Shown: in pieces, positions 10,813 through 23,089 of the stretch | Layout of the letters: every line of letters begins with the position of its first letter | How positions within the stretch are numbered: position 1 is the stretch's first letter | Assembly: GCA_013368445.1 (NCBI GenBank) | Contig: JAACJO010000024.1 | Span: 372,001-436,000, forward strand | From: Leucocoprinus leucothites | Taxonomy: Eukaryota; Basidiomycota; Agaricomycetes; Agaricales; Agaricaceae | Length of the DNA: 64,000 nucleotides | Direction of reading: 5' to 3' | Program-made: the position numbers and the translations under genes | Notes under the pieces: generated by a model | What the model was told of the DNA's origin: nothing | Database searches by the model: none | The model's input: the letters and a program-made list of their open reading frames with translations, nothing else

Positions 10813-12395
10813 ATGGATTCGACAGAAGAGTTGCAGCAGTTGAAGATTACAGCGCTGCAGAGCATATATGCGGAGGATCTTGTCGAATGTCTGCCTCCCA
10901 AGGCGTGAAAGGTGTAGGTTTGTCGTTCTCTGTGTGTTTGTCGAGGAAATCTGAATTTGCGTGTTGCTTGATCACAGGGAGCGGCTCGTGCACTCTAATT
11001 CATCATATGTGTAGATCACCCCGATCCCCAACATGCGTTCAAGTCCGAGTTTTCCTTGAAGGTTCGGTGCGCACATCACTTTACCTGCTGCTTACCATGA
11101 CTGAAGAGCCGGTGTTTCTATGTTTCCAGGGACCTATCCTGCCCTCCCATGTCCGACGTTCACAAACCCACAAAAGAGTTTGTGCGTGTTCTATCCTAGA
11201 TCGTGACTTTTGCCCAAAGGTTCAAACGAGGGGTTGTTTAAGCGAGATCCCGTCACGGGAGTTATCACCGTTGGGTTGAGATTGAATGTAGTAGCGGTGG
11301 TGGGGTAGGAGAAAGGAGGGGGTCAAGGAAGAGAGCGGCTGGGGCGATAGGAATGCTGCTGCTCTGACAATGGTGCATCCTATGGCTATTTCGACTATTT
11401 CTCCTAGTAGTGTTGGAGCGAATGGGTATGGGAGGGAGGACAGAGATGCCAAATGTGGTGAGGACTCTGCATGTTCAGATGGAGTTTGTTGACATAGAGA
11501 GAGGTACGTGTGCTTTGCGTTTTCTTAGCGCTTGCTGATGGAATTGTACCAGAGGATTGATAGGGTATTACGGAGAATGAAGCCAGGTGGTTGTTCGGTC
11601 AGATGGTAGATGCGCTGGTCTACGCTTGGGAAATTGCGTCGTGATACCAAGTTGACGAATACTTTTATTGGTGGGTCTTGCTGTGCTTTGTCGTCCCTCC
11701 GGCCCTAATGGCTTTATAAACGTGAACGGGGACCGTAGAATGGGAGATTTTGCATTGTCACGTCGAGTCTGGCGACTGTTGACCCTTCGGATGTGACTAA
11801 ACACCTCAATCCCGAGGTTAATATGGCTCTCGGTATGTGGTTTGTTAATTAGGGACCCCGTGTCGCTGAATAGTGATCAATGCAGAGGTTGGCACGAGTT
11901 GTATACTACTTTGGAGGTACAATCTAGGAAGAAGGGGCCGAGAAATCACTCGAAAACTGACATGTATTCTCTTGGTGTACGTGCTCTTTGTTCTTCTGTC
12001 CGACAAGAGTCTTTCAACGAGTTGGGTCGTAGATTGTCTTCTTTGCGATGAATTACATGTTCTCCACTGGCTCGAAACGTATCGCCGTCATTCGGGATTC
12101 GCGGAAGCCAGGGACGTCCCTCCCAGCTACTTGAGACCCTCATCTTTCTTGGCATCGATGGAGTGCGTTTCTCAAGTTTTGACCACTGCGGTTATACAAA
12201 ACTCATTTTCCTTTTCCAGTGGTAGTTATTTCAGCACAAATAACAGGCCGACTGCGCTCAAACTTTTCGAGGGTCCGCCTATGTCGCCCAAGTTGGAGGA
12301 TGAGAGTTTCAATGAGCTTTGAACCTCATGGGTGTGCCTTGAGCCAGTTGCGGGACGTCCAACGATGACAAAGGCGGCGGTGTTCGATATAATCA
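10813..12395 (+). pseudogene. GCN2 pseudogene 2
   Basis: Exon 1 starts MDSTEELQQLKITALQSIY and is stopped by TGA at 10906-10908, where the parent has TGG (KAW). The RWD exons then join the kinase insert at the same junction as pseudogene 1 (AACGAGGGGTTGTTTA near 11226), including the same second deletion, so both descend from one damaged ancestor. Kinase C-lobe exons follow with many small lesions. The exon containing NNRPTA is present. The 29.0-29.1-kb parental exon (PVAG.P.T.KAAVFDII) follows directly, skipping the preceding exon. Homology to the HisRS-like region ends at about 12395. Confidence 0.88.
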
Positions 12396-13153
12396 GATGT
12401 AGTCAATATCACAGCAAGCAAGACCATAAAGTGATCGACTCGTTGCTGCCGAGTGGGTCGGCTCAATGGCAGCTTATTGTTCAGAATGCAATGCAACGAT
12501 CAGACCTCCGTACAATACCAGAAGCCAAAGAACCTTCACTTAAATAGATGTCAGTACCTAGGCACTGGCCGAAGTTGAACTCAATGTGGCTTCTCAATTT
12601 AGTGATTAATCGAAAAATTGACTCGATTACTGACTCTTCTCCAGTAGACACCAATGGTACCTTGAATATACTATCGCTGTATATGTGTTACAAGCAAGCA
12701 TTTGGAAAATGCTCAGCAACTGGCACTGTGAACCGAGCAGTGTGAGGCGCGTATTGTTAAAAGTGTTGGTAATGACGAAGCGATAAAGAAATGCAGAAGG
12801 GCACATTGACTAGACGTTCAATCAAAGGCAATTGTATTCTGGCAAGTGATCACGGTCTTGAGATACAGTCACTATCTTCGACATATAACGTTGTTGAGCC
12901 CAAGCTCAAAGAAATGGATCGATAAGCATAACAGTGACGACGAGACTGTCATGTTACCTTTTGTCAGAGCCATGCTGTCCACTCCAGCTCTCGGCCTTTA
13001 ACTCCAAAGGACAAACCACATCGGAACTGAAGGATGCGTTAATTTATAACACCATGCATACTCCACCCGGACCCGTAAATGCCAATAAAAAGTGGACTTC
13101 TACCCATGGGAGGTAGAGTCAGCTTGTGGGAGCGCCAGTATGTGTTACAGTAG
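12396..13153. other. Spacer between GCN2 pseudogene 2 and DUF6534 copy 3
   Basis: Convergent 3' flanks, partly the same sequence as 6240-6560. Nothing else recognised. Confidence 0.45.
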
Positions 13154-14727
13154 CTACGGTAACGAGTGGCGAAAACGTCGTGGTGGGTAAGTACCTGACG
13201 GAACCTGCACAAAAGGCTGAAAATGTTAATTGGTAATGGCAAGTAAACCGTTGACTACGCTTGTAGACGCACCTTAATTTCTCTGGCAGCCGACCGCGAC
13301 GAATTCGTGGTAAAGTGAGATGAATGCTCATGTGTGTTCGTGCCAAGTCTCGGAAAACCTCGGATGGCGCTTGAGTTTCCACCCAGCTCTATTGTTTTCA
13401 CAAAGGATGGCTCCATATTATCGAGTGTTTCTCGAAGCTTACTTCGTCTATTCAAGCTGTGAATCCATGAGTCGGGAGAGAGATGATGGTCCCTGGGAAT
13501 GTGCTCACTTGACGAGGACGGCATTCGCATACGTTCGTCCAGAAGAAAAATGTAATGCCTGTGTTGAAAAGTTGGACTTTCGTAGTCACTATACAAGATA
13601 AGAGGACCCTCACTGTGCAAATAAATGGACCTGGGAGGGCGATGTACTAGACGTGAAGGAGGTAAGCCTGGGTAGGCGCGGTTGAGGACGAAGAATGCGC
13701 ACAGTAAGTATGCATGATAGCATGATGATACTACTCGAATTTGAGTGGTATATCTGAAAGACGCTTAAATATATTCTTACCTCGTAAGGCCGCTAGTAGC
13801 TATTGTGTAGCGAATGATTTGGGTCACGAGTGTATTAGTTACCCTACGTTCCGTAAGCGTCGAGGTATTGGGCTGAAAATACGGTGGTTCAAGTCATACC
13901 TCATATCTCGAGTTCCTTCGCTTCGTTTAAGCACATAGTAGCACAGGAGAGCAGCGATCATGATGTCGGCTTCAGGGATAGAAGTCATTACTCCTCAATA
14001 CTCATCGTGGTGAGGCAACGATTTTACTTACTGGCAGTTCCAACAGCTAGCATCGAGAGCATACCGCCAGGGAGTGGAATTCCCAGTTGAAAAAACAATC
14101 CACCCAGAAAAACAGAGACGAAAGTGCCTAGGCTGCATACAAAAACTGGTCCCACTATCCAGACGCTCCCTTGGCTCAGAACCCATATCCTGAGAAGTTT
14201 GTCAGTATTCTGTGAACACGAGTGTGTGGGACACTTGCCGGTGTAACAAGAAGAGTTGTGAGAGTAGAATTGATAAGGCGACGAAGAATAGGTGGAGGGC
14301 GAATGGTAATATCATGTGCGTAAGGATCTGAACATTACCCCAGTTCGTGACCAGATAGTAATAGGCGGTGTATGAAATAAGGATGAGTTGGATTAAGCCG
14401 AGAGTCCTGTTCAAATTCTTGTGAGTTTCTTGCAGTACTCCAATGGTGCAGGCTGACCAAAGGGCGACGACCAATATTTTGATCTTTCGTGGATCGCCAG
14501 GATAATCCAGGTAATATTGATAGGCTTGTACGGTAAGAACACCCTGAAAACTTTGGGTTTTTTGAATGAAAATCTCTCAGAAGGACAATTTCACTGACAA
14601 TGTCGCGAATAACACTGGAACATGTATGAGGGAATACAACGAGGGAGCAGAGACTGTATCCCGTACCTCCTATTAATAATACTCCATATGTTGGTGTAAG
14701 GTCTAAATTTGTTGGGTTGGGATGCAT
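13154..14727 (-). CDS. DUF6534 family multi-pass membrane protein, tandem copy 3
   Basis: The start MHPNPTNLDLTPTYGVLLIG is followed by the GTACGG donor, the 20-nt microexon encoding VLFATLS, LWTLGLIQLILISYTAYYY, the GC-donor intron after LLHR and RIWVLS. Later exons mirror copy 2, including SLNRRSKLRETLDNMEPSF and a tail ending FRHSLP with TAG at 13154-13156. The same exon junctions and phases hold, and no exon-internal stop was seen. Membrane protein of unknown function. The flanking GCN2 pseudogenes are clearly dead while this gene stays open, which suggests that DUF6534, not GCN2, was under selection after duplication. Confidence 0.82.
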
Positions 14728-14781
14728 AGGTGACGGAAGAGAAGGACTTGAGGATCCGCCGCGTCCCCGACTTGGGAATAC

Positions 14782-14787
14782 TATATA
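14782..14787 (-). promoter_or_regulatory. TATA box of DUF6534 copy 3
   Basis: TATATA 55 nt upstream of the ATG, equivalent to the elements in the other copies. Confidence 0.55.
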
Positions 14788-15192
14788 CTACCCTCCCCCT
14801 CAATTTGACTTGAAATGTACCTGAGAGTAAGGTGCAAATTTAGATCAGCTTCCGTCACTGTACGTACGACACCCTATCCCTGCCCAGGATCAAATCAATG
14901 CAAATCGAGAATATATTATGTATGGACAGTAGATCTGGCGTGTGGTACGCAGCTGGATGTGACTATGCGAAGATTTATACTTGACAACTGTAACCTAGCC
15001 ACTTTGCTACGGAAGATGGGAGACTGAGAGAAAGAGAGAAGACCGCTTTGTGCGCCTGTGGCTCGATACTTTCACCCAGGGCTGTCAACTCGTGGAAATA
15101 TCTCAAGCTGGCTACCATTTGAATTTTGTACTTATGTCAATGCGTCCCTTTGTTTGATCCCTTGTTGGCTAGCACGTATATTAAACAGAATA

Positions 15193-15556
15193 CTGTAAGA
15201 TCCTTAATTCGAAAAGCAGGGGTTGCGTCTGTGACAGAAAAGCGTGTTTTGTCCCGAAAAGCAGCGGGGTCAGGGAACGTGACCAACCAAAAGTACTGAT
15301 AGAATCGTGATTAGGATTGAGATTTGATTATCTAGAGATTGTGCCAAGGAATAGGCAGAGTCAGCTATGAATGACGTGGAAAAGGCAAACAAGAATAGAG
15401 AGAGTGCTGGAACCAGGAGGCAATGTTAGAGGGTAAGGCAGAAATGGTTTTTTTCTGAATAAAACCCCGTGACATTTGGGTCGTTACTCCGAGATGACCG
15501 AACGCCAAAAGGGCTTTTCGTGCCGTGAGTTGCTTTTCGAATTAAGGATCCTACAG
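15193..15556. mobile_element. 364-bp TA-target MITE
   Basis: Terminal inverted repeats of about 26 bp, starting CTGTARGATCCTTAATTCG, with one mismatch. TA at 15191-15192 and 15557-15558 is the target duplication. No open frame of note. Units 1 and 2 have an uninterrupted related site (ACAGATAATATGTAT near 1566 in unit 1). Probably a non-autonomous Tc1/mariner-type derivative; the CTGTA terminus resembles that of the element at 22749-23089. Confidence 0.78.
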
Positions 15557-16160
15557 TACTATGTATTCTTCGGTGTATGGAGTGAGTGTGGCCAAAAGAG
15601 TTACTTCGGAACTACTACAGAGATAGGAATGAAGTCATTTTGCTTTCGACAGCATCCGTCGAAGTGAGAAACTTGATCAGACTCTTCGAGGAATGAGAGT
15701 GGCGCCGGTGGAGGTGATGGGGGTTTCGGTGTACCACCTTATGTCGTGCATTGAACAGGAGACAACTAACGACAAAGAGCTGTCAGCATGTTCCGCATTG
15801 GTACCACTGGTCCTACTACGACGGCTTACTTATTCGGCTACATGCGTAGGTCGCCCCAGCAACAGTAACGGAGAATGCGTCGCGCCGAACAGTACCCGAG
15901 CCCTCAGCATTCTAACATGGCGCATATCGGGTCCTCCGAAAGCTCACGTTGTCACTTTTCAAATTTCCCTCGATGAATGTACTGAACATCAGCCTGAGAG
16001 AGAATCACAAGGGACTTTCTCACAGAAGTGGGTCGATGAGTAGGAACAGAAACACGAATGGAAGGAATGCGTATCGGTACGCATGTTTGTCGCGGTCGGC
16101 GATAGCATGTGCGGTAGGTCCGCATTGAGTCGGAGTTGTAGCATTACAGAAAGTACAAGG

Positions 16161-16181
16161 CCCCAGACCCCAGACCCCAGA
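16161..16181. repeat. Three tandem CCCCAGA units
   Basis: Three perfect 7-bp units in the spacer of unit 3. Minisatellite-like; no inferred role. Confidence 0.7.
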
Positions 16182-17534
16182 CTGAAAGTATCTTGACCGT
16201 TTCAGATATGTATTAATGAACGGGTATTGAGCCAGTGTCTGAAATACGGTTGCCAAGGACACGAGCATTGGGATCGGTTTAACATCAGTTGGGAGCATCG
16301 AAAGGTGCGAGGTTGCACCGTAGGGCCGGATGATAGAGAAGTTTAGACGTGGAAATGTAGGTGATTGTTGGTAGCTGTGGTGATGCTTGCTTGTTACGTG
16401 GGGCCTTGAAAGGAGAATGGTCATGTGTTTAGAAAGTTATTAGTGGGCTCAGTCAGAATGGCCGATCACCGGTCAAGAGTTTGGTCAGAAAATCGATCTT
16501 GGGTTCAACTCGGTGAGAAGACCGTAGATTGACTTCCAGGACTTGCCCGACTAACTTAGCATAAACCCAGTTTATGATTTGCTTGTGTTACAATAGAACT
16601 CATAGGTCGAGAATGTGCGGGGTGGTTAGAGTAGAGCGGATATATGTCTGATATGGGAGCATTGAAAACAGATGACGGTCATTAATATTGTGCTAGACAA
16701 CTCTAGAGGGTGAGCAAGGTACTGGAAGGAGACAAGAGGCAGTGGCGCCAAACAGTTGACGGAATGTACGAGCTTGTATGAGGCATTATTCATTCATAAG
16801 TGATGCCATTGTCAATGGGAGATGATATCCTGTGGTATAGAGCTTCAAGGGCGATCGAAGATTTACTGTTGGTGGATATCAATAAAAGACGAAGACAATA
16901 AATGCTGTGTATGTCGTATTCAGGGTGGAGATGCTATGAGGACAATCAACGGATTACTACGTATGTAACGGATGTTCGCGGACATGAGATGAGCCGTAAG
17001 TGCGACCGTCGTGGACACAAATGAATTGAGAGAGTCTTCAGACATAAACCATCCAGCCGAGTCACTACTAGGTTTTGTCAGATAAAGAGTCAACTCATGA
17101 TCAAGTGCATGGAGCCAGATAAATATCAGTCGATAATACGTTCTTTGCAGTCGATCAGTCAGTAAAAGATGATGCCAGTCGAATATTCTAGTAAATGGGC
17201 GAAAGACGGTCATAGGGGAGGGGAAGACTACGGTTAGGGCTCACATCAGTGCCCCATTAATGCAACACCCATGAAGCACCCCACACACAACACACTCGAA
17301 ACCACGTCATGTAGATCTGAGTTCCCGCGTGCCTTTACGGCTCTCCCCTTCTTGAGTTTAGTTATTGACATATTCCTTGACGTACTCTTTTTGCTTTTAC
17401 ACGCTTTTCTTCCTTTGTCGTTCAACCTACCACGAGGTTCGAGACGTTCTGTGTGCAAAGAGCAGGGCGATGAAGGAAAAGAAGGAACTCTATCAGAAGA
17501 TTCGAAACATACACTTGATTTCTGAGAACGGACT

Positions 17535-19105
17535 TGACGGAAGAGTTGCAGCAGTTGGAGATTACGGCGCTGCAAAGTATATATGCGGGAGATTTTGTCG
17601 AGTGCCCGCATCATAAGGCACGGAAGGTGTGTGTTCTTTGTTAACTGTGTCTCTGTCGGGAAAATCTGAACTTGTGTGCGGCTTGATCACAGGGAGCGGC
17701 TCGTGTGCCAGAGTTCATCATACGCATACATCACCCTGATCCTGAACACGCGCCTGAGGTTGGATTCTCCTTGAACGTCCGGTGCGCATTGTATGTTGCT
17801 ATCTGCATCGTGATTAATGAGTCGATGCTTCTAGATTTCCAAAGACGTACCCGACCCTCGTGTGTCCGACGTTCACCATCCAGACACCCAAGAAAAGCAT
17901 CACACCAGAGCAATCGCAAGGGATCATGCAAGAGGCACAGAAAGGTCGTGGTTCGGAGATGGTATTCCAGGTACGTTCTATACTGTTAAATACGCGTTGA
18001 TGATAGCCCGTCGTCGTCTATCGCTGGTGGATTTCCTCATGCAGATCATGACTTTTACACAAAGGTTCCCACGAGGGCCCCAACTGCGTTTCAGGCTCCG
18101 GGTCAGGCGAGAGTGAATTGGGAAGGGGAGGTTGTTCAGGAGATATTCCATCACGGGCATTAGTATTACCGCTGGAATGAGACCGAGTCATCGTCATGAT
18201 GCTGCTGCGGTGGTGGAGAGCTGAGGGGACCGAGGAAGTGGGATGAAGAAATTACGGTACTCTCTTGGTGTACATGGTTATCCAATTCTTTCTTCTCGAA
18301 TGTTCTGTCATCCGACAAAAGTTCTCCAACAGGTTGTAGATCGTCTTTTGTGAGATGAATTATATGCTCCTCCCTGGTTTGGAATGGATTGCTGTCCTTG
18401 CGGACCATATCACGGATGTTTGTCGACCTAGATAAGCTCTGCCGGCTACTTATGAGAGTTCACTAATTGAGCGTTTGCGCCTACGTAACCCAATTGCGGG
18501 TCACCTAAAGTCGACGAAGGTGCTAGTTTTTAAAATAATTATGCAGGACATTACATTGAGGCCGACAGCAGCTGGTACGGTAATCGTAGCTGTCCTCAAT
18601 AATATTCTCAATTTCCCAGCCTGTCGCAGAGTTACAAGATCCATTGTCCCACTCCAAGAGTACGCTTCCTGTATTCGCTTTACTTGTCTCCAGTGTTGCT
18701 GATTTTGAGATACAGGTGGCAGTTATCGAGCTCGCGATGAATAGGATCCCGGGTGCCCATAGAAATGCGGCTGTAGAAATCAGTAACCAGGCCAAGAGTT
18801 CGCCGTCGCAGAAGTAAGCATTGGTTTCGAGGAATGGCCTTTTGCGGAGTACGAAGGATAAACCTGAGCTTTTGTCCGGAAATTTGCAGCTCTCTTACAG
18901 CGCTGAAATTAGTCTTTGTAGATGAGCATGTTGATAACGTTGTATCCCTGCTGGAAAAGATTTTGTCCTCTCTCGTAACGCCCATCCAGCCTTTGATTGC
19001 TGAAATCCAGAACACGCTTCGATTTTCTGCAACTGCTAGTGTTCTGAAACCTTACATTCATCCGCTCATGCTGGGAAGTCATCAGTCGTTGTTCAATCTT
19101 TGAAG
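17535..19105 (+). pseudogene. GCN2 pseudogene 3 (RWD plus HisRS-like remnant)
   Basis: The RWD exon reads ELQQLEITALQSIYAGDF, but the initiator ATG is gone (parent GTGATGGATTC replaced by GGACTT). The second exon reads AARVPEFIIRIHHPDPEHAP. After GACTTTTACACAAAGG it joins the parent's kinase insert, keeping about 50 bases that pseudogenes 1 and 2 lack, so it preserves the first version of the shared deletion. A private second deletion (about 18200-18240) removes the kinase C-lobe. Fragments matching parent exons near 28.2 kb and the HisRS-like exons (29.07-29.7 kb) follow to about 19105. Introns are retained. Confidence 0.86.
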
Positions 19106-19189
19106 CTGTGAAGAAGAACAGAAGACTGGATGTTTCTGCCGCATCTGAACAGTATCTCGGCAGTTTCGAAAAGAGTGACCCCTGATGTT

Positions 19190-19343
19190 TAGCCCCGGGA
19201 TTGTTGCAGCGTTATAACACTAAATTATTGACTAACTTGATCGTTATGATGCATTATAATTCCTGGAAGTACAGTATTCAGGGCCGACCAAGTCTATTAT
19301 AACGCATCATAACGCATTGTAACTTATTTCGGCTTCTTCCGAC
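19190..19343 (-). mobile_element. Truncated copy of the 1645-1959 MITE
   Basis: Read on the minus strand, it starts GTCGGAAGAAGCCGAAATAA and follows the left half of the 315-bp MITE through TGAATAC, TCAATAATTTAG and AATCCCGGGGC. The right half and second terminus are missing. It sits just beyond the end of DUF6534 copy 4. It shows that the element family has moved more than once in this genome. Confidence 0.7.
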
Positions 19344-19508
19344 TTAAACTCTAAAGGCGAGGGTACTACGTCAGAACTAAAGGATGCGCCGACCACAACA
19401 CCAACGCAGACTCCATCCAGACCCATAAATCCCAGTAACAGGAAAAATTCAAATTGTGAAAGGCAGAGTCGATTTGTAGGAGTGCTGGTGTGTGTGTTAC
19501 AGTGACTA

Positions 19509-21105
19509 CTACGGTAGCGAGTGGCGGAAGCTTCGTGGTGGGTAAGCGCTTGACGGGACCCGCACGAAAGGCTGAAACTGTGAATTAGCATGAGCAAATA
19601 AACCCTTGACTAGGTCAATGAACACGCCTTTGTTTCTCCGGTAAGCGATCGTGCCGGATTGGTACTTAAATGGGATGAATGATCATGTGTGCTTCTACCG
19701 AGTCTCGGCAGCCTTCGAATGACGCTCGAGCTTCCACCCAGCTCTATTGTCTTTGCAAAGGTTGGCTCCATATTTTCGAGTGTTTCCCGAAGCTTACTTC
19801 GTGCATTTAGGCTATGAATTAACGAGTCGGGAGAGAGATGTTAGTCCCTAGAGAGAGGATGCTCACTTCACGAGAACGGCATTTGCGTATGTTCGTCCGG
19901 AGGAGAAATGCAATGCCTGTGTTGAAGAGTTGGGCTTTCGTAGTCACTTTGTAAGATAAAGAATGTCCTCACAATGGAAATCAATGAACCTGGAAAAGCA
20001 ATGAACTAGACGTCATCAATGAGCTAAGCCTGGGTAGGCGTGGTTGAGGACCAGGGATGCGCACAGTGAATAAACATGATAGCATGATGATACTACTCGA
20101 CTTTGAGTGGTGAGTCCGAAAGGCCAGTGAGTACACTCTTACCTCGTAAGTCCGCTAGTAGCTATTGTGTAGCGAATGACTTGGGTGACGAGTGTACTAG
20201 TTACTCTATACTTGGTAAGCGTCCTGGTATTAGACTAATAATACATTAATACAAACCATACCTCATTTCTCGAGTTCCCTCGCTTCGTTTAAGCACATAG
20301 TAACATAGGAGAGCAGCGATCAAGATGTCAGCTTTAGGTATAGAAGCCATTACTGAAGGCTCGTCGAGGTGAGAGAACGATTTCACTCACTGACAGTTCC
20401 AACAATCAGCATCTCGATCATGCCCCCGGGAAGTTGAATTTCCAATAAAGAAAAAAATGCACCTAGAAAAGCTAAAACGAATGTGCCCAGGATGCATACG
20501 AAAACTGGACCCGCAATCCAGACACTTCCTTGGCTGAGAATCCATATCCTGAGAAGCTTGTCAATATTATGTAAGGACGAGGAGGAGTATGTGTGACACT
20601 TGCCGATGTAACAAGAAAAGTTGTGAAAGTAGAATTGAGAAGGCAACGAAGAGCGGGTGAAGAAATAATGGAACGATCCTCTGTGGAAGGACATGAACAT
20701 TTCCCCAGTTCATGACCAGATAATAATAGACAGTGTATGAAATAAGAACGAGCTGGATGAAGCCAAGTATCCTGTTCAAATCGATGTTAGTTCCTTGTAG
20801 CTGGTTGTAGTACTTCGATGGTGCAGGCTGACCAAAGGGCGGCGACCAATATTTTGATCCTTCGTGGATCATCAGGAAAATCGAGGTAATATTGATACGT
20901 TTGTACGGTAAGGACGCCCTGGAAGCTGTGGATTTTCTGAATGAAAAAAAATCTGTCGGAAATTTTTCTCACTGACAACGTCGCGAATAACACTGACAGA
21001 AGCGTGAGGGAATACAACGAGGGAGAAGCGATTGTATTCCGTACCTCCTATTAACAACATTCCATGTGTTGGTGCGAGGTCCAACGCTGTTGGATTGGGC
21101 TTCAT
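19509..21105 (-). CDS. DUF6534 family multi-pass membrane protein, tandem copy 4
   Basis: The start MKPNPTALDLAPTHGMLLIG is followed by the conserved 20-nt microexon, GVLTVQTYQYYLDFPDDP, LWILGFIQLVLISYTVYYY, the GC-donor intron and RIWILSQGSVWIAGPV. Then come ADILIAALLCYYVLKRSEG, TLVTQVIRYTIATSG, FIAFPGSLISI, TYANAVLV and LNARSKLRETLENMEPTF. The donor of the last intron is GCGTGT where other copies have GTACGT. If it is not spliced, translation ends at 19610; if it is, the tail ends FRHSLP at 19509 like its sisters. This copy is the divergent neighbour of the functional GCN2 and probably represents the ancestral unit. Confidence 0.8.
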
Positions 21106-21156
21106 AGCTGGCGGAAAGGAAGTACTTGAGGAACGTTACCTCCGACATGGCGGCAC

Positions 21157-21163
21157 TATATAG
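21157..21163 (-). promoter_or_regulatory. TATA box of DUF6534 copy 4
   Basis: TATATAG 52 nt upstream of the ATG, in register with copies 1 and 2. Confidence 0.55.
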
Positions 21164-22748
21164 TATATATCGCGCCTCCGACCCCGAACTTGAAAGCCGC
21201 TCATCTGTTGTCATCATTTGTACGACATCCCAAGCCAGGCCAAGATCAACGGTAATATGTTGAATGCAACTTGAAAACACACTATGCGTGGGTAGTAGAT
21301 CTGGCGTGTGAAGCGCAGCTAGGTGTAGCTATGGGATGTTCCGAATTTTTTCGGTGGCCCGGTTGCTTTGCTATAGGAGATGCGGGGGAGAGCGAGAGAA
21401 GGCCACCCCTGTGCGCTTGTGGCTTGGACCATGAGCGATACATTCACCCAGGGTTATCGAATTGTGGAAATGTGTCGAGTTCGCCGCCATTTGTACTTAT
21501 GTCAAAAGGTCCCTTTAGCTTAATTAGACTCCTTGTTGGCATAAGTTGATAGGACATACGTATATACTACTCTTGGCCACGTGGGGCGGGTGTGGTCAGC
21601 AGAACTGTAGAGGCGGTAATGAAGTCATATTGTCCTCGATAGTGTCCGCTGATACTGGGAGAAACTCGATCGCATTCGCTTACAGAATGAGTGATGGTGG
21701 AGGTGATCCCTTTGCTCGAACCGACGTCTATGCCGTGTATTGAACTGGAGACAGGCATGACAGAGAGGTGTGGACATACTCTGCATTGGTAAGGCCGCTG
21801 CTCGGGAGTGAAATAAGGTTTATCTGACTATATAGATCATATGGTCTAAATCACCCCAGCAACAGTAACGGGGAATGACTTGGGAATAGACTGTTTCGCA
21901 TACCCGGGTTCTTCGCATTAGAGACATACATCATGCCGGGACTTCAAGTTCACGTTATCAGCGCTTGAGCTTCAAGGCAATGTAATTCTGCCTGAGAGAA
22001 TGAGGGAGGTCGAGAGCGGGTTTTCACAAAGGTGGTAAGTAGGAATAGAATCATGAGTTGAGGGAATGTGTAATGGCAGGGTGCACCCTTTGAAAAAAGA
22101 CCCTTGGAGACTGGGGCTGTTTTTAGTTTACGAGAACAATGACAACGCGCAGTACTTGGGAACGAGGGAATCAAGGTCTATGTAGTCTTTCAGTTTCAGC
22201 TTCTTGAAGAAATAAGAAAAAACAAAGCGGTTATTCCTGTTCTCCTGTTCGTTCTTTGTGTTATGAGTGACTCAAAATCTGCTGCTGAAGTGCTCGTGGT
22301 TCATCGTGGTCATCGATAACATGTGCGATAGGTGTCTTAAGACAAGGGATAGGAGTGACGAGCTGGGGAAGGCCCATTGGCGATGGAGGCACACAAAGTA
22401 TCAGACCCAAGATTGAGCGGGATTGGTAAACAGACATAAGGCCAACGTTTAAGGTTGTGTTACCAGGAACACGGGCGTTGGAACTCGATCAGGAACATAG
22501 AAGGATTGTATAGAGAGAGGAGGAAGTCTGGATTGCGGGTGACTGAGGGTAGTCACGACGACGCTGGTTTGGTATAGGTATGGTGTGATATTAGGACTGG
22601 GGGGGGTGCCTTTGATTATTTACGAAGTTATTCGACGGAGAGCAAAGTAGATGTGGGCTTGGTAGATGATCGTCGTTGTATAGACTAGATGGTGAAGAAG
22701 ATGCCGGAAGGGGATAACAGTCAGTAACGCCGAGCGTTGGATGGAATA

Positions 22749-23089
22749 CTGTAACCGTTTGTATGGTGGCAACCGTAAGGCCTAACGCTGACCCTCTATG
22801 TTGCCTAATTGACCTCATGTAACGCAGACTTTGGGGGCTCACTGGCAAATGGGCGCTAAACTCAGGCTTAATTCCCAAGAAAATGAATAATAATAATAAG
22901 ACCTGGAAGCGACTTATTTACTGCAATCTAGGCTGTTTTTCAACCAGAAAGGCCTGCTCTAAGAAATTTGGGCTCCGGAAATGGCACATTCCTAGCCAAC
23001 GTAACGCATAACATGGAAGGCGTTGCCTCAACAAAGTCGTTGGTGGCGTAACGCTCCCAAGTCCGTTGCCACCATACACACGGTTACAG
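22749..23089. mobile_element. 341-bp TA-target MITE with empty sites in sister units
   Basis: Inverted termini start CTGTAACCGTKTGTATGGTG; TA at 22747-22748 and 23090-23091 is the target duplication. Units 1 and 2 show the uninterrupted target GGAATATGTGAA at the equivalent positions (about 3965 and 10025), proving a precise insertion after duplication. No coding frame. Confidence 0.85.

Larger units (their letters stand above)
14728..17534. other. Unit 3 spacer between divergent DUF6534 and GCN2-pseudogene starts
   Basis: Aligns with the other spacers but is more diverged in the middle. It contains a MITE (15193-15556) and a minisatellite of three CCCCAGA units (16161-16181). The last 300 bases are the duplicated GCN2 promoter region. 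No supported gene. Confidence 0.5.

Noticed and set aside
16020..16424. 134-codon minus-strand frame in the unit 3 spacer
   Set aside because: Not conserved in the other three units and has no recognisable motif.
4743..19105. GCN2 fragments as processed (retro) pseudogenes
   Set aside because: They keep intron sequences and promoter-proximal DNA, so they are DNA duplications.
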